DNA from: Thermithiobacillus plumbiphilus
GTDB lineage: Bacteria > Pseudomonadota > Gammaproteobacteria > Acidithiobacillales > Thermithiobacillaceae
DNA length: 64,000 nucleotides
NCBI RefSeq assembly: GCF_038070005.1
Contig: NZ_JBBPCO010000002.1
Location: 62,001 to 126,000, forward strand
Direction: 5' to 3'
Positions within the stretch are counted from its first letter, which is position 1. The number at the start of each line of letters is the position of its first letter. Position numbers and translations under genes: made by a program. The notes under the pieces are model-generated. The model saw only the letters and a list, made by a program, of their open reading frames with translations, was not told where the DNA came from and did not search any database. Shown here piece by piece: positions 25,877-35,912 of this stretch.

Positions 25877-26512
25877 ATGATGGGTATGGAAGATTACCAG
25901 ACCCTGAGCGAGCGCACCCTGGCGGACTACGAGGCCCGCGCCGCGGCGTTCTGGGAGGGTACCCGTGACCATGACGTCAGCCAGAATATGAACTGTCTGC
26001 TCGATGCGCTCGGGCCCGGCCGGCATCGTATCCTCGATTTTGGCTGTGGTCCCGGACGGGATCTGAAGGTATTCCGAGACGCCGGGCACGAGGCTGTCGG
26101 GCTCGATGCCTGCCCGAGCTTCGTCGACCATGCGCGCGACTACAGTGGCTGCGAGGTGCTGCAGCAGAACTTTCTGCAACTCGATCTGCCGCAAGGGGGC
26201 TTCGACGGCATCTTCGCCAATGCCTCATTTTTCCATGTGCCTTCTGCCCAAATGCCTGCCGTGCTGGACGCCTTCCATCACTCCCTGCGCCCCGGCGGCC
26301 ATCTTTTCATGTCCAACCCGCGCGGCGCGGGTGAAGGCTTCAACGGGCGCAGCTATGTCACCTTCCTGGAGCTCGAGGACTACGCGCGATTACTGCAGCA
26401 GGCGGGATTCGAACTGCTGACGCATTACTACCGGCCACCCGGTCTGCCGCGCGACCAACAGCCCTGGCTGGCCCTGCTGGCGCATCGTAATATTCCAAGT
26501 GCCGGAAATTGA
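25877..26512 (+). CDS. Class I SAM-dependent methyltransferase
   Basis: The 211-residue protein has the SAM-binding motif I ILDFGCGPGRDLKVFRDAGH near residue 52, the acidic loop GLDACPSFVDHAR, the post-I region FDGIFANASFFHVP, and a LRPGGHLFMSNPRG motif. The substrate cannot be deduced. It lacks CbiT features and should not be taken as the missing precorrin methyltransferase. Confidence 0.85.
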   Translation: MMGMEDYQTLSERTLADYEARAAAFWEGTRDHDVSQNMNCLLDALGPGRHRILDFGCGPGRDLKVFRDAGHEAVGLDACPSFVDHARDYSGCEVLQQNFLQLDLPQGGFDGIFANASFFHVPSAQMPAVLDAFHHSLRPGGHLFMSNPRGAGEGFNGRSYVTFLELEDYARLLQQAGFELLTHYYRPPGLPRDQQPWLALLAHRNIPSAGN

Positions 26513-26557
26513 GTCTTGATAGCTGCCAAGTCTTTCCCGGCTTGAAAGCCGTCTGTC

Positions 26558-27178
26558 ATGGGGGAGGGGATGATTGCAAGAGCACTGGCAAGCCTGTTTG
26601 GTTCGGTATGGAAACTCAGAGAGAAATGTCAGGAAGGACAGCCTGCCTGGCTGGCAAAAATCGCAAGAACCGTGTATCAGCTCTACCAGTATGAAAACAA
26701 CAGCTCGATTGCGTGGAATGCCCGGATAGCCGGCGAGCCTTGTTTTCCGCATGGCATGAAAAGCATCTTTGTTTCCGGTGGCGCGCGCATTGGCGTGAAT
26801 GCCGTCATTTTCCAGCAGGTCACGATTGGGTCAAACACCCTGTCCGATGCCAAGCGCGTCGGCTCTCCTCAGATCGGGGACAATTGCTACATCGGTGCCG
26901 GCGCGAAGATCATCGGCGGCATCAGGATCGGCAACAATGTCCGGATCGGGGCCAATGCGGTGGTATACAGGGATGTGCCAGACAATGCCGTGGTGGTGTC
27001 CGGCGAGCAGATCACCATGGTTCGCGAGAAACCCATGGACAATCGCTTCTATACTTATCATGGCCGCTATGTTTACTACGACCAGGGCCGCTGGTTTCCT
27101 GTCACGGATAAAGTGGTTCTGGCTAATCTGACAGGCGGACCCGTGCCTCTGGATCCGGATCTTGAACGTACGGGATGA
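26558..27178 (+). CDS. Left-handed beta-helix acyltransferase (serine acetyltransferase-like)
   Basis: The C-terminal half of this 206-residue protein has hexapeptide repeats (GARIGVNAVIFQQVTIGSN; IGDNCYIGAGAKIIGGIRIG; NVRIGANAVVYRDVPDNAVV), the fold of CysE- and WcaB-like O- or N-acetyltransferases. The N-terminal 70 residues are helical. Substrate is unknown; colanic acid or serine acetyltransferases are the nearest matches. The TTG start proposed for cobU at 27195 lies just after this gene. Confidence 0.82.
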   Translation: MGEGMIARALASLFGSVWKLREKCQEGQPAWLAKIARTVYQLYQYENNSSIAWNARIAGEPCFPHGMKSIFVSGGARIGVNAVIFQQVTIGSNTLSDAKRVGSPQIGDNCYIGAGAKIIGGIRIGNNVRIGANAVVYRDVPDNAVVVSGEQITMVREKPMDNRFYTYHGRYVYYDQGRWFPVTDKVVLANLTGGPVPLDPDLERTG

Positions 27179-27194
27179 TGCGGGGGGACTTCAG

Positions 27195-27710
27195 TTGAAG
27201 ACGCTCATCCTTGGTGGTGCCTCCTCCGGCAAGAGCGTCTACGCGGAACGGCTTGCCGCTTCGAGCAATCTTTCGGTGCACTACCTTGCCACGGCCACCG
27301 CAGGTGACGAGGAGATGGCGCGGCGCATCGCCCGTCACCGGGAACGCCGGCCCGCGAGCTGGGCACTGGTGGAGGAACCGCTCTATCTTGCCGAAACCCT
27401 GTGGGCGCTGGCGACGCCCGATACCTGCCTGTTGGTGGACTGCCTGACCCTGTGGCTGAGCAATCTGATATGCGCCGAGGATGACGGGCTGCTGGCGCGC
27501 GAGCAGGCCCATCTGCTGGAAACCCTGCCCGATTTGCCGGGCCGGATCATCCTCGTCAGCAATGAACTGGGCATGGGCATCGTGCCCATGGGCGATTTGA
27601 GCCGTCGCTTCGTCGAAACCGCCGGTCAGTTCAACCAGAATCTCGCCACGCTCTGTGATCAGGTCACGCTGGTGGCGGCGGGCCTGCCCCTGCAACTCAA
27701 GACTTCCTGA
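27195..27710 (+). CDS. cobU: Adenosylcobinamide kinase/guanylyltransferase CobU
   Basis: CobU phosphorylates adenosylcobinamide and then adds GMP, preparing it for CobS. The 171-residue form starting at the TTG (27195) begins LKTLILGGASSGKSVYAERLA, with the P-loop at the expected distance from the N-terminus, and GGGGGG serves as Shine-Dalgarno. The downstream HRERRPASW contains the guanylylated histidine, and VSNELGMGIVP is a strong family motif. A longer frame from TTG 27162 is less likely. The other late cobalamin genes follow within 10 kb. Confidence 0.92.
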   Translation: MKTLILGGASSGKSVYAERLAASSNLSVHYLATATAGDEEMARRIARHRERRPASWALVEEPLYLAETLWALATPDTCLLVDCLTLWLSNLICAEDDGLLAREQAHLLETLPDLPGRIILVSNELGMGIVPMGDLSRRFVETAGQFNQNLATLCDQVTLVAAGLPLQLKTS

Positions 27711-27791
27711 ACCTGCTGCTGGCCGAAGGTCTTTGGAAGCATCGGCTTGTGATGGCTATGCTGTTTGCAGTTGCCTTTTCTGGGAGCGCCG

Positions 27792-29432
27792 ATGATCGAA
27801 TCGCTGGGGTTCTGGACGGGTCTGCTGGCCATTGTGGTGCTGGTGAGCTTTGTCGCGGAGAGGGTGCGCATGCCTTCGCCGCTGCTGCTCGTGCTGATCG
27901 GGGTTGCCCTGAGCCTGGTGCCGAATGCTCCCAGCGTTTCACTGCATCCCGAGCTGGTGCTCCAGATCGTGTTGCCCCTGTTGATCTACACCAGCGCGGT
28001 GGCCATCCCCTGGCGCGAGTTTCGCGCGAACCTGCGTCCCATCCTGTTTCTTTCCATCGGACTGGTGATCTTCACCACCTTCACGGTGGGCTGGCTGGCG
28101 CAGTTCATGGTGCCGGAAATGGCCTTTGCCACGGCGCTGGTGCTGGGCGCAGTGATCTCTCCAACCGATGATGTCGCTGCTGCCGCGGTGGTACGCAAGT
28201 TACCGATCCCGCATCGCATCCTGCACATCCTGGAAGGCGAGAGCCTGCTCAATGATGCCACGGCCCTGACCTTGTTTCCCTTTGCCCTGATGGGCGTGAT
28301 CAGCGGTTCGCTGTCGGCCTGGCAGGTACCTACCCTCCTGACGGCCACCATCATCGGCGGCACGGCCTATGGCCTGCTGATTGGCTGGATTTCACTGAAG
28401 ATCCGCCAGAAACTGCGCGACACCTCTCTGGAAATCACGGTTTCCCTGATTACGCCCTTCGCGGCCTATCTGTTGCCCGAGCACTTCGGCGTGACCGGCA
28501 TTCCGGCCGTGGCCGCTGCCGGGCTCCTGGTCAGCGCCCAGTCCGCCAGCCGGATTCCAGCCGCGACCCGGCTGCAGGTCCATGCGCTCTGGCGGCTGGT
28601 GAGTTTCTGGCTCAATGGCCTGCTCTTTCTGCTGCTTGGCCTGCAACTGAAAGGGTTGCTCGACGCGCTCGCGGGTGATGCGCTGGTGGATGCGATTCAG
28701 CTGGGGCTCATGTTCAGCCTGCTGGTCATCCTGCTGCGCTTTGCCTGGATGTTTTCCGTGCCGTATGTGACGCGGCTACTGCTTCCCGCCTGGTATGTGC
28801 ATGAGCCTGTGCCTCCTCGACGACAGCTCTTTCTGCTCGGTTACACGGGCATGCGCGGCGCGATCTCGATGGCGGCGGCACTCGCCATTCCGCTGACCCT
28901 GCCCTCAGGAGAGGCCTTTCCGCAACGCGAGTTGATCGTGTTCATCACCTACTGCGTCATTCTGGTGACCCTGGTGGGGCAAGGGCTGTTGTTGCCGGTC
29001 CTGATCAAGCCGCTGGGCATCAGGGCCGACTGGATCCACGAGCGGGAAAGCGAAGGCCGCATGATTCTCAATGCCCGGGCCGAGCTGGTGCGGGCTGGAA
29101 TCGCGCACTTGGATGCCCTGCAACGTAGCGGCATGCCCGCCACCCTGATCGAACCCCTGCGTCAGGCGCGATATCATTATCTCAAGCAATTGGGCCACCA
29201 CCTTGGTGGACATGCCGATGAAAGACTGGAAAGGGTTGCCGTGCAGGATCTGGAGATCCATCACGAGGTACTCGCGGCCGAGCGCCAGGCACTCCTGAAG
29301 ATGCGCCACGAGGGGCGCATCAGCGACAGCGTGTTGATGCAGGCCGAGCGGGATCTCGATCTGCAGGAAGCGCGCCTGCAGGAACATGCGCTACCCTTTG
29401 GTGAGCCCGAAAAGGGCGAGGGCATGCCCTGA
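27792..29432 (+). CDS. Na+/H+ (K+/H+) antiporter, CPA1 family
   Basis: About twelve transmembrane helices cover residues 1-400, followed by a hydrophilic helical tail of about 140 residues. The transport-site segment is TALVLGAVISPTDDVAAAAV, and GESLLNDATALTLFP and YTGMRGAISMAAALAIP are typical of NhaP-type antiporters. The ATG at 27792 follows GGGAG; an upstream TTG was rejected. It sits between cobU and cobQ with no obvious link to cobalamin. Ion specificity cannot be assigned. Confidence 0.9.
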   Translation: MIESLGFWTGLLAIVVLVSFVAERVRMPSPLLLVLIGVALSLVPNAPSVSLHPELVLQIVLPLLIYTSAVAIPWREFRANLRPILFLSIGLVIFTTFTVGWLAQFMVPEMAFATALVLGAVISPTDDVAAAAVVRKLPIPHRILHILEGESLLNDATALTLFPFALMGVISGSLSAWQVPTLLTATIIGGTAYGLLIGWISLKIRQKLRDTSLEITVSLITPFAAYLLPEHFGVTGIPAVAAAGLLVSAQSASRIPAATRLQVHALWRLVSFWLNGLLFLLLGLQLKGLLDALAGDALVDAIQLGLMFSLLVILLRFAWMFSVPYVTRLLLPAWYVHEPVPPRRQLFLLGYTGMRGAISMAAALAIPLTLPSGEAFPQRELIVFITYCVILVTLVGQGLLLPVLIKPLGIRADWIHERESEGRMILNARAELVRAGIAHLDALQRSGMPATLIEPLRQARYHYLKQLGHHLGGHADERLERVAVQDLEIHHEVLAAERQALLKMRHEGRISDSVLMQAERDLDLQEARLQEHALPFGEPEKGEGMP

Positions 29433-29444
29433 AGAGGGCGGCAA

Positions 29445-30908
29445 TCAGGCCAGCCTGAGCATGCTTTTGATCCTGTTCATGTCCAGGTGCTCGGCCATGC
29501 TGTCGGCCAACCGGTCGATGTGGGCCTCGCGCAGGGCCTGGTAATCCGGCGAGGCCGGCGCCTCCAGACCAGCCCAGTGGAGCAGGGCATCGCAGGCGGG
29601 CGCATGATCGAATAGCCCGTGCAGATAGGTGCCGAGGATCTGGCCATCGGCTGACAGGGCACCATCCGGATCATCGCCCAGGATGAGGGCAGGATGCGCC
29701 AATGCCGGCCCCGAGCTGATCCCCTGATGAATCTCGTAGCCAGTGACTTCGGCCTGTTCCAGCAACAGTCGTCCACGCACCTGACGCAGTTGCTTGTGCG
29801 CGGCCAGGGTGGTCTCCATGTCAAACAAGCCCAGGCCGGGGCTACTGCCAATCGGGCCTTCCAGCCCGAGCGGGTCCTGCAAGGTCCCCCCGAGCATCTG
29901 AAAGCCACCGCAGATGCCGATCAGCCTGCCGCCGTAGCGCAGGTGACGCAGGATGGCGGTTTCCCAACCCCGGGCGCGCAGCCAGGCAAGATCCTGGCGG
30001 ACGTTCTTGCTGCCGGGTAGAATGATGAGGTCGGCTGGCGGGATGGGCTGGTCGGGACCGACCACGCTGAATGCGACCTGCGGATGCAGGCGCAGGGCAT
30101 CGAAATCGGTATGATTGCTCAGGCGCGGCAGGGCCGGCACGATCACGCGCAGTTTCTCGATAGATGGATCATCAGGCGCCTGTTCGCGACTCAGGCTGTC
30201 CTCGGCCTCCAGATGCAGGCCGGGGAGAAAGGGCAGGACCCCGAGCACCGGCTTGTCGGTATGGGCCTCCAGCCAGTCCAGGCCCGGTTGCAATAGTTTG
30301 AGGTCGCCTCGGAAGCGATTGATGATCAGTCCCTGTACCCGCGCGCGTTCGCTGTCCGCAAGCAGGGCCAGGGTGCCGGCCAGGTGCGCGAAGACACCGC
30401 CGCGCTCGATGTCCCCGGCGAGGATCACCGGGCAGTCCACTGCCTCGGCGAAGCCCATGTTGGCGATATCACCGGCGCGCAGATTGATCTCGGCCGGGCT
30501 GCCTGCGCCTTCCACGATGATGCAGTCGAAGCGCTCGCGCAGGCGGGCATGCGAGGCCAGTACCGCGCGCATGGCCTCGGGCTTGAAGGCGTGATAATCA
30601 CATGCCTGCATGTTGCCGATCGCGCGTCCGTGGATGATGACCTGGGCGCCGAGTTCACTGCTGGGCTTGAGCAGCACCGGGTTCATGTCGGTGTGGGGCT
30701 GCAGTCCGCAGGCCTGTGCCTGCACTGCCTGGGCGCGGCCGATCTCGCCGCCATCCACAGTTACCGCGCTGTTGAGTGCCATGTTCTGCGGCTTGAAGGG
30801 CGCGACTCGCAGACCCTCGCGGGCGAGCAGACGGCACAGGCCGGTGACGAGCGTGCTCTTGCCCGCGTCCGAGGTGGTGCCCTGGATCATGAGGGTGCTG
30901 GCTGGCAT
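29445..30908 (-). CDS. cobQ: Cobyric acid synthase CobQ
   Basis: CobQ (CbiP) amidates the b, d, e and g carboxylates of adenosylcobyrinic acid a,c-diamide using glutamine and ATP. The 487-residue protein has the dethiobiotin-synthetase-like ATP domain ([28 protein letters not shown]) and a class I glutamine amidotransferase domain with nucleophile [10 protein letters not shown] near residue 335 and GYEIHQG downstream. It is on the minus strand, converging with the antiporter gene and divergent from cbiB. Confidence 0.97.
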   Translation of the reverse strand: MPASTLMIQGTTSDAGKSTLVTGLCRLLAREGLRVAPFKPQNMALNSAVTVDGGEIGRAQAVQAQACGLQPHTDMNPVLLKPSSELGAQVIIHGRAIGNMQACDYHAFKPEAMRAVLASHARLRERFDCIIVEGAGSPAEINLRAGDIANMGFAEAVDCPVILAGDIERGGVFAHLAGTLALLADSERARVQGLIINRFRGDLKLLQPGLDWLEAHTDKPVLGVLPFLPGLHLEAEDSLSREQAPDDPSIEKLRVIVPALPRLSNHTDFDALRLHPQVAFSVVGPDQPIPPADLIILPGSKNVRQDLAWLRARGWETAILRHLRYGGRLIGICGGFQMLGGTLQDPLGLEGPIGSSPGLGLFDMETTLAAHKQLRQVRGRLLLEQAEVTGYEIHQGISSGPALAHPALILGDDPDGALSADGQILGTYLHGLFDHAPACDALLHWAGLEAPASPDYQALREAHIDRLADSMAEHLDMNRIKSMLRLA

Positions 30909-30974
30909 GGCGATGATTCCGGCTGATTTCGGGCTTGTGTTAGGATGAGCAATTTAGCATGAACCGGGCTGCCT

Positions 30975-31886
30975 TTGATCTCCTCGCTGATTTTGCTGGT
31001 TGCTGTGCTGATGGACCAGGCGCTGGGCGAACCACGCCGCTGGCACCCGCTGGTGGGCTTCGGCCGGCTGGCGAGCTGGCTGGAGATGCGGCTGCATCCG
31101 GGTCAGGGTAGGTCCGCACGCCTGCGCGGCATGATCGGGCTCATGGTCCTGGTACTGCCACCAACCCTGCTCGCAGCCTGGCTGGCGGCCTTGCCTGGCA
31201 TTGGGCAGTTGCTGTCCGTCCTGATGCTGTATCTCGCCATCGGTGCCCGAAGCCTTGCGGAACATGCCGAGGCGGTCGCCAAGGCCCTGGGGGCGGGCGA
31301 TCTGCCGCTCGCGCGGGAGCGGGTCGGCCGGATCGTCAGCCGCGACACAGCGCAGCTCGATGGGCGCGCCATCGCCCGCGCCACAGTCGAATCCGTGCTG
31401 GAGAACGGCAGCGATGCGGTGTTTGCGGCGATCTTCTGGTTCCTGCTGCTCGGCGCCCCGGGCGTGGTGCTCTATCGGCTGGCCAATACCCTGGATGCCA
31501 TGTGGGGCTATCGCACTGCGCGCTACCGGGATTTCGGCTGGGCGGCAGCGCGTTTCGATGATGTCCTGAATTTCATTCCCGCGCGCCTGACGGCCCTGAG
31601 CTATGCCCTGCTCGGGAAAACCCGCTCTGCCCTGCATTGCTGGCGTGCACAGGCGCAACACTGGTACAGCCCCAATGCCGGTCCAGTCATGGCCGCGGGC
31701 GCCGGGGCCCTGGAGGTCCGGCTCGGTGGTCCCGCACCCTATCATGGACAGATGAAGGCGCGTCCGGAGCTGGGCCTGGGGCGGGTGCCCATGGCGGAAG
31801 ATATCCGTCGCGCCGTGCAACTGGTGCAACGGGGGACCTGGCTCTGGGTGCTGCTGGCACTGGTCTGGGGAGTGCTCCATGCTTGA
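30975..31886 (+). CDS. cbiB: Adenosylcobinamide-phosphate synthase CbiB
   Basis: CbiB is an inner-membrane enzyme that joins cobyric acid to aminopropanol phosphate. The 303-residue protein shows [21 protein letters not shown] at the N-terminus, [19 protein letters not shown], and the C-terminal [17 protein letters not shown], with several hydrophobic segments. The start is a TTG at 30975; an internal ATG at 31011 would remove part of the first helix. It overlaps cobD by eight bases. Confidence 0.93.
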   Translation: MISSLILLVAVLMDQALGEPRRWHPLVGFGRLASWLEMRLHPGQGRSARLRGMIGLMVLVLPPTLLAAWLAALPGIGQLLSVLMLYLAIGARSLAEHAEAVAKALGAGDLPLARERVGRIVSRDTAQLDGRAIARATVESVLENGSDAVFAAIFWFLLLGAPGVVLYRLANTLDAMWGYRTARYRDFGWAAARFDDVLNFIPARLTALSYALLGKTRSALHCWRAQAQHWYSPNAGPVMAAGAGALEVRLGGPAPYHGQMKARPELGLGRVPMAEDIRRAVQLVQRGTWLWVLLALVWGVLHA

Positions 31887-32862
31887 ACATGGCGGCGGCA
31901 TCCTGGCGGCCTCGCGTCGCTTTGGCATTGCGCCCGGCGACTGGCTGGATCTTTCGACCGGCATCAACCCGCTGGGCTGGCCGGTGCCTGCGATTCCAGC
32001 TCCGGCTTGGCAGCGCCTGCCCGAGCATGAGGACGGGCTGCTTGAAGCGACGGCGGCGTATTTCGGCACGGATCTGCTCCTGCCAGTTGCGGGGTCGCAG
32101 GCCGCCATCCAGATCCTGCCACAGTTGCGCCCGCCGGCGCAGATCGGAGTGCTGACGCCAGCTTACGCCGAACACGCCCGAGCCTGGCAGCGGCAAGGCC
32201 ACACGCTCCATTTGCTGAGCGCGGCGGAAATCGGTCCCAGAATCGATGGACTGGATGTGCTGGTGCTCTGCAATCCCAACAATCCCACCGGCCATCTGTT
32301 CGATCGGACCCAGCTCCTGCACTGGCACCAGCGACTTGCCGCGCATGGCGGCTGGCTGGTGGTGGATGAGGCCTTCATGGATGCCACGCCAGAACACAGT
32401 TTGCTGTCCCATGTCGGCGCACCGGGCCTGATCGTGCTGCGCTCGCTCGGCAAGTTCTTTGGGCTGGCTGGCGCCAGGGTTGGCTTTGCGGCTGCCTGGC
32501 CCGAGTTGCTGGAAGCACTGGCTGAAACGCTGGGGCCCTGGCCTCTGAGCGGACCCGCGCGCTGGGTCTCGATGAGGGCTTTGTCTGATTCGGTGTGGCA
32601 GGTTCAGGCACGCGACCGGCTCAGGATCGACGCGGCGCGTCTGGCCATGCTCCTGGTGCGAGCTGGTTTGCAGCCGAGCGGCGGTACGGCCCTGTTTCAA
32701 TGGGTGAAAACCGGTCGCGCCGCGAGCTTGCACGAATCACTTGCCCGACAGGGCATCCTGACCCGCCATTTCCCATCCCCAATGAGCCTGCGCTTTGGCC
32801 TGCCTGGCCATGAGACAGAATGGATCAGGCTTGGTGTCGCGCTCGCGGATTGCAGGCCTTGA
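31879..32862 (+). CDS. cobD: L-threonine-O-3-phosphate decarboxylase CobD
   Basis: CobD makes (R)-1-amino-2-propanol phosphate, the linker attached by CbiB. It is a PLP enzyme of aminotransferase class I/II fold with 327 residues: [14 protein letters not shown] at the start, [21 protein letters not shown] and the PLP lysine in [18 protein letters not shown]. It overlaps cbiB, consistent with consecutive use of the two products. In Pseudomonas nomenclature this is cobC. Confidence 0.93.
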   Translation: MLEHGGGILAASRRFGIAPGDWLDLSTGINPLGWPVPAIPAPAWQRLPEHEDGLLEATAAYFGTDLLLPVAGSQAAIQILPQLRPPAQIGVLTPAYAEHARAWQRQGHTLHLLSAAEIGPRIDGLDVLVLCNPNNPTGHLFDRTQLLHWHQRLAAHGGWLVVDEAFMDATPEHSLLSHVGAPGLIVLRSLGKFFGLAGARVGFAAAWPELLEALAETLGPWPLSGPARWVSMRALSDSVWQVQARDRLRIDAARLAMLLVRAGLQPSGGTALFQWVKTGRAASLHESLARQGILTRHFPSPMSLRFGLPGHETEWIRLGVALADCRP

Positions 32863-32881
32863 GAAAAGCAAAGAGAAAAGC

Positions 32882-32909
32882 AAAAAACCCCGGATCAGGC
32901 GACCCGGGG
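32882..32909 (-). terminator. Rho-independent terminator after the GHL15-like gene
   Basis: On the minus strand CCCCGG pairs with CCGGGG around a ten-base loop and is followed by TTTTTT. It lies 22 bp beyond the stop at 32932. On the plus strand it lies 20 bp past cobD without a comparable T-run, so it probably serves the minus-strand gene mainly. Confidence 0.85.
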
Positions 32910-32931
32910 CTTGGGATGGCTTTTGACGAGA

Positions 32932-34278
32932 TTATTTGTATAAATCGCGGATGACCAGCAATACGCCATCTTTCGGCTGCAAGGTGACGGTTGTCACCCA
33001 TCTGCCATTGTTGACGGTGGGCGCTTGCTTACCCAGGAAATGGCGGTACTTGTCACCTACATTCACGGTCACGGCAGCAGCAGTCGGGTTGACCAATGCC
33101 ACGCCTTTCTCGAACACCCGACGATAAACGCCATTCTGCCAGGGCTTGGTCTGGATGCCTTCCAGAGGCCGGCCGAGAGGGACGTTGTATTCATCGAACC
33201 AGGGCACGCTGCTGTAACCTTTGGATAAATCGGTGAAGGAGAAGTAACCATCATTCATCAGCGTGGAGGCAAGTCCAAAGCGCATGAGTCGGTAATCCGT
33301 CGGGCTGCCCTGGATATCGAAACCAACCAGTTTGGGCGCAATGGTATTTGCCATGGCGCCGTGATAACGGGCCATCATCTTGTCCCAGCCACCCCAGGTA
33401 TAGATTGACCAGGACTTGCCCATCTGGCCTTCCAGGAAGCCGCCATTGAGCTTGTTCCTGTATTCCGGCATGGAAACGTCATGATCGGTGTTGCCGATCA
33501 GTTTGAGACTCGAGCGGAGCTGGCGTACCCGGTTCCACTCTGCAACATGGCCTTGCCGGTGGGCTGAAATCATGGCGGAGTTACTGTTCCATTCATCCCT
33601 CCTGTCGAGATTCCAGTCGGCAGACCTGATCCGGTTGCGCTCGAATACGTTATCAAAATACTGGATGTCAAACTCTGGAACCGGCTTGAAAAACTTGGCG
33701 TAATCCCGCTCGGCCAGCCACTGCGGCCAGCGTTTGCCCTGATTATCGGCACGTGTATGGCTGGTGAAATTGATATCGTAGGCGCTGAAGGCGTTCGTCC
33801 AGCTTGTCTGCGAACCAGCCGCCGTATGCAGCCACCAGTTCATTTGGTCCAGCTTCCGTGCCTTATCCGCATTGGCAGCATTGCTGGTGTTACTGGATGA
33901 CGGAGATTCGTTCAATATAGTATATTGCCCGACCAGTAACCTGGGGTTCTTGGTCTTGAGGGCTTTCACGGCTGCCCGGATGCCGGTATAGCCGCCAAAG
34001 GAATAACTGGATTTCCAGCCAGGGTAGAATCCCAGAATTACCATGTCCAGCCGGCTCATCTGCTGCTGGTATGCTGGATCGTCGTAGTTCTTCGCACCGA
34101 TGTTCATGCCCATCAGGCGGGGGAAGTCCGGGCCTGTCAGTGCCCCTGCATCGACGGGGATGGTGGCTGTGGTGGCCGCCTGGACAGGTGATATCATCAA
34201 AAAGCCAAAGGTTGCAATAATTGCAGGAAAAAGCCCAAAAATATTGGGTTTTCCAGAAACTGCCGACTGCTCGCTCAC
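32932..34278 (-). CDS. Secreted putative glycoside hydrolase (GHL15-like)
   Basis: The 448-residue protein has a long N-terminal signal (hydrophobic core FGLFPAIIATFGFLMIS, ending about PVQA). The body looks like a TIM-barrel glycosidase-like fold: RLDMVILGFYPGW, DIQYFDNVFERNRI, a WGGWDKMMARYHGAM segment, and a small C-terminal beta domain. It resembles the hypothetical glycosyl hydrolase family GHL15 (Pfam), whose activity is poorly known. The gene interrupts the cobalamin genes, is less GC-rich than its neighbours, and is followed by its own terminator, suggesting an independent acquisition. Family assignment is by eye. Confidence 0.6.
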   Translation of the reverse strand: MSEQSAVSGKPNIFGLFPAIIATFGFLMISPVQAATTATIPVDAGALTGPDFPRLMGMNIGAKNYDDPAYQQQMSRLDMVILGFYPGWKSSYSFGGYTGIRAAVKALKTKNPRLLVGQYTILNESPSSSNTSNAANADKARKLDQMNWWLHTAAGSQTSWTNAFSAYDINFTSHTRADNQGKRWPQWLAERDYAKFFKPVPEFDIQYFDNVFERNRIRSADWNLDRRDEWNSNSAMISAHRQGHVAEWNRVRQLRSSLKLIGNTDHDVSMPEYRNKLNGGFLEGQMGKSWSIYTWGGWDKMMARYHGAMANTIAPKLVGFDIQGSPTDYRLMRFGLASTLMNDGYFSFTDLSKGYSSVPWFDEYNVPLGRPLEGIQTKPWQNGVYRRVFEKGVALVNPTAAAVTVNVGDKYRHFLGKQAPTVNNGRWVTTVTLQPKDGVLLVIRDLYK

Positions 34279-34596
34279 CGATTCATTCCTTCAACGTTGT
34301 TTTTAACATGACCACCTTCCCGGACATGCCTGGAGTTGGTCGAGATATTGACGCAGGAAGACAGTAAGCAATATGGATGCCAAAAGGTTAAGTCTTTGAA
34401 GTAGAAAGTATATTTTTGTTTATGCATTCAAATGCTGACGAAATTTGTCATCTGTTTGCGCTGGTGCTGCAGGGAGGGTACGCAGCGCTGTCAATCCGGG
34501 CATGAAACTGACATGTCGAGTCGGGAGGGGAGAATGTTCCGGACTTTGAGGAAATTTGAAAGTTGGCGGAAACCCGGGCGGCAAGAAAATAGACGG
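34279..34596. other. AT-rich intergenic region
   Basis: These 318 bp separate the GHL15-like gene from cobC. They are richer in A and T than the surroundings and hold the presumed promoter of the GHL15-like gene, but no clear promoter or operator could be named. Short open frames here lack Shine-Dalgarno sequences and are not supported. Confidence 0.5.
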
Positions 34597-35160
34597 TTAT
34601 TGGTCTTTTTCTGTTGAATTTTGGTTTGAATGCTGGTAGCTCCAGCAAATACTCGAAATTTCACCGTGGCCCACAGGGATCTCGAAAGCCCTGTCCAGCG
34701 GCAGGCTCCGTGCATGGGCCAGCACCGCGCGGATCACACCGGCGTGGGTGACCAGCAGGACGTCCTGGTCCTCGGGCAGGGCCACCAGGAAATCCAGGCA
34801 GCGCGCCTGCAGTTGCGCAAAGGACTCCCCCCCCGGCGGGGCCCGATGAACGAAATCCGCCGCCCAGTGATCCAGGGCTACGCGGTCGATGGCGTCCCAG
34901 GGCTGCCCCTCCCACTCCCCGAAATTCAGCTCCATCAGCCGCGCATCACAGTGTACACGGCCGGGCGCGAGGGCTTCGGCCAGCAGGCGACAGCGCTGCA
35001 GCGGGCTGGCGTAGATCGTCATGCCCGACAGGTCCGGCAGCTTGGCCCGGATGGTAGCGAGATCATGCGCGAAATCGGGTGGCAGCCCGATATCGGTCTG
35101 GCCATGGCAGATGCTGGCTTCGATGACAGTTCGGGTGTGACGCAGCAGATAGAGATTCAC
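34597..35160 (-). CDS. cobC: Alpha-ribazole phosphatase CobC
   Basis: CobC removes the 5' phosphate of alpha-ribazole or adenosylcobalamin phosphate at the end of the pathway. The histidine phosphatase core reads [11 protein letters not shown], then ELNFGEWEGQPWDAID, PPGGESFAQLQAR and LLVTHAGVIRAVL. The GTG at 35160 overlaps the cobS stop (GTGA), which decides the start, giving 187 residues. It is the last gene of the cobT-cobS-cobC operon. Confidence 0.9.
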   Translation of the reverse strand: MNLYLLRHTRTVIEASICHGQTDIGLPPDFAHDLATIRAKLPDLSGMTIYASPLQRCRLLAEALAPGRVHCDARLMELNFGEWEGQPWDAIDRVALDHWAADFVHRAPPGGESFAQLQARCLDFLVALPEDQDVLLVTHAGVIRAVLAHARSLPLDRAFEIPVGHGEISSICWSYQHSNQNSTEKDQ

Positions 35161-35912
35161 GCCAGGGCCAGAATGACGAGATACACGAGTACTTCGCTGA
35201 GCTGCTGGGCCGCACCCAGACAATCGCCGGTGTAGCCGCCGAGGCGCCGTGCGAAGTATCGCCCGAGCAGCCAGCGTGCGAAGAGAAGCACCAGAACAAT
35301 CCCCAGCGCTTTCGTCGGTGAGATGAGAAGGAGCGGGGCAAGCCCGATGATGACAGCCAGCAGCAGGCTGCCTGGCGCGAGTTTGCGGGCGACATCGCCG
35401 GACTTGCCGCTGCCGTCCACCCGCACATAGACATGGGTCTGCATGAAGCTGATGGCAAACAGGCGGCTCAGGCTATGTGCAGCGATCAGGGCCAGGGGCA
35501 GGGCGGTCGCGGGCAGGCCGCTCAGGGAGAGTACCTTGAGTCCCAGCAGCATGAATAGCCCGATGGCGCCAAAGGCGCCGATGCGCGAGTCCTGCAGGAT
35601 GCCCAGGATCTGTTCGCGGGTCCAGCCGCCGCCAAAGCCGTCACAGCTATCGGCGAAACCATCCTCGTGGATGGCGCCGGTCAGCAGCAGCGTGGCCAAG
35701 AGACTCAGCAGCACGGCAACCGGCTGCGGAAACACCAGCCCCGCCAGCCAGACCACCAGCGCCGCCGCGCCGCCGACCAGCCAGCCGACCAGGGGCAGGT
35801 ACTTCGCGGCATCCTGCAGGTCGCTGGCGACCGGCCCGAAGTTGCGGGGGCAGGGAATGCGCGTGAAGAAACCCAGAGCCGCGCAAAGACGCCGCAGTTC
35901 CCGGTGGATCAT
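35157..35912 (-). CDS. cobS: Adenosylcobinamide-GDP ribazoletransferase CobS
   Basis: CobS, a polytopic inner-membrane enzyme, joins adenosylcobinamide-GDP and alpha-ribazole. The 251 residues have FFTRIPCP near the N-terminus, the [19 protein letters not shown] metal/active-site loop, [14 protein letters not shown] and [20 protein letters not shown] at the end, all family hallmarks. It overlaps both neighbours by four bases. Confidence 0.97.
   Translation of the reverse strand: MIHRELRRLCAALGFFTRIPCPRNFGPVASDLQDAAKYLPLVGWLVGGAAALVVWLAGLVFPQPVAVLLSLLATLLLTGAIHEDGFADSCDGFGGGWTREQILGILQDSRIGAFGAIGLFMLLGLKVLSLSGLPATALPLALIAAHSLSRLFAISFMQTHVYVRVDGSGKSGDVARKLAPGSLLLAVIIGLAPLLLISPTKALGIVLVLLFARWLLGRYFARRLGGYTGDCLGAAQQLSEVLVYLVILALA

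Noticed and set aside
25877-26512. Candidate for the missing CbiT
   Set aside because: The SAM motif and flanks are of a generic methyltransferase and it lies in a different operon without the CbiT-type motif.
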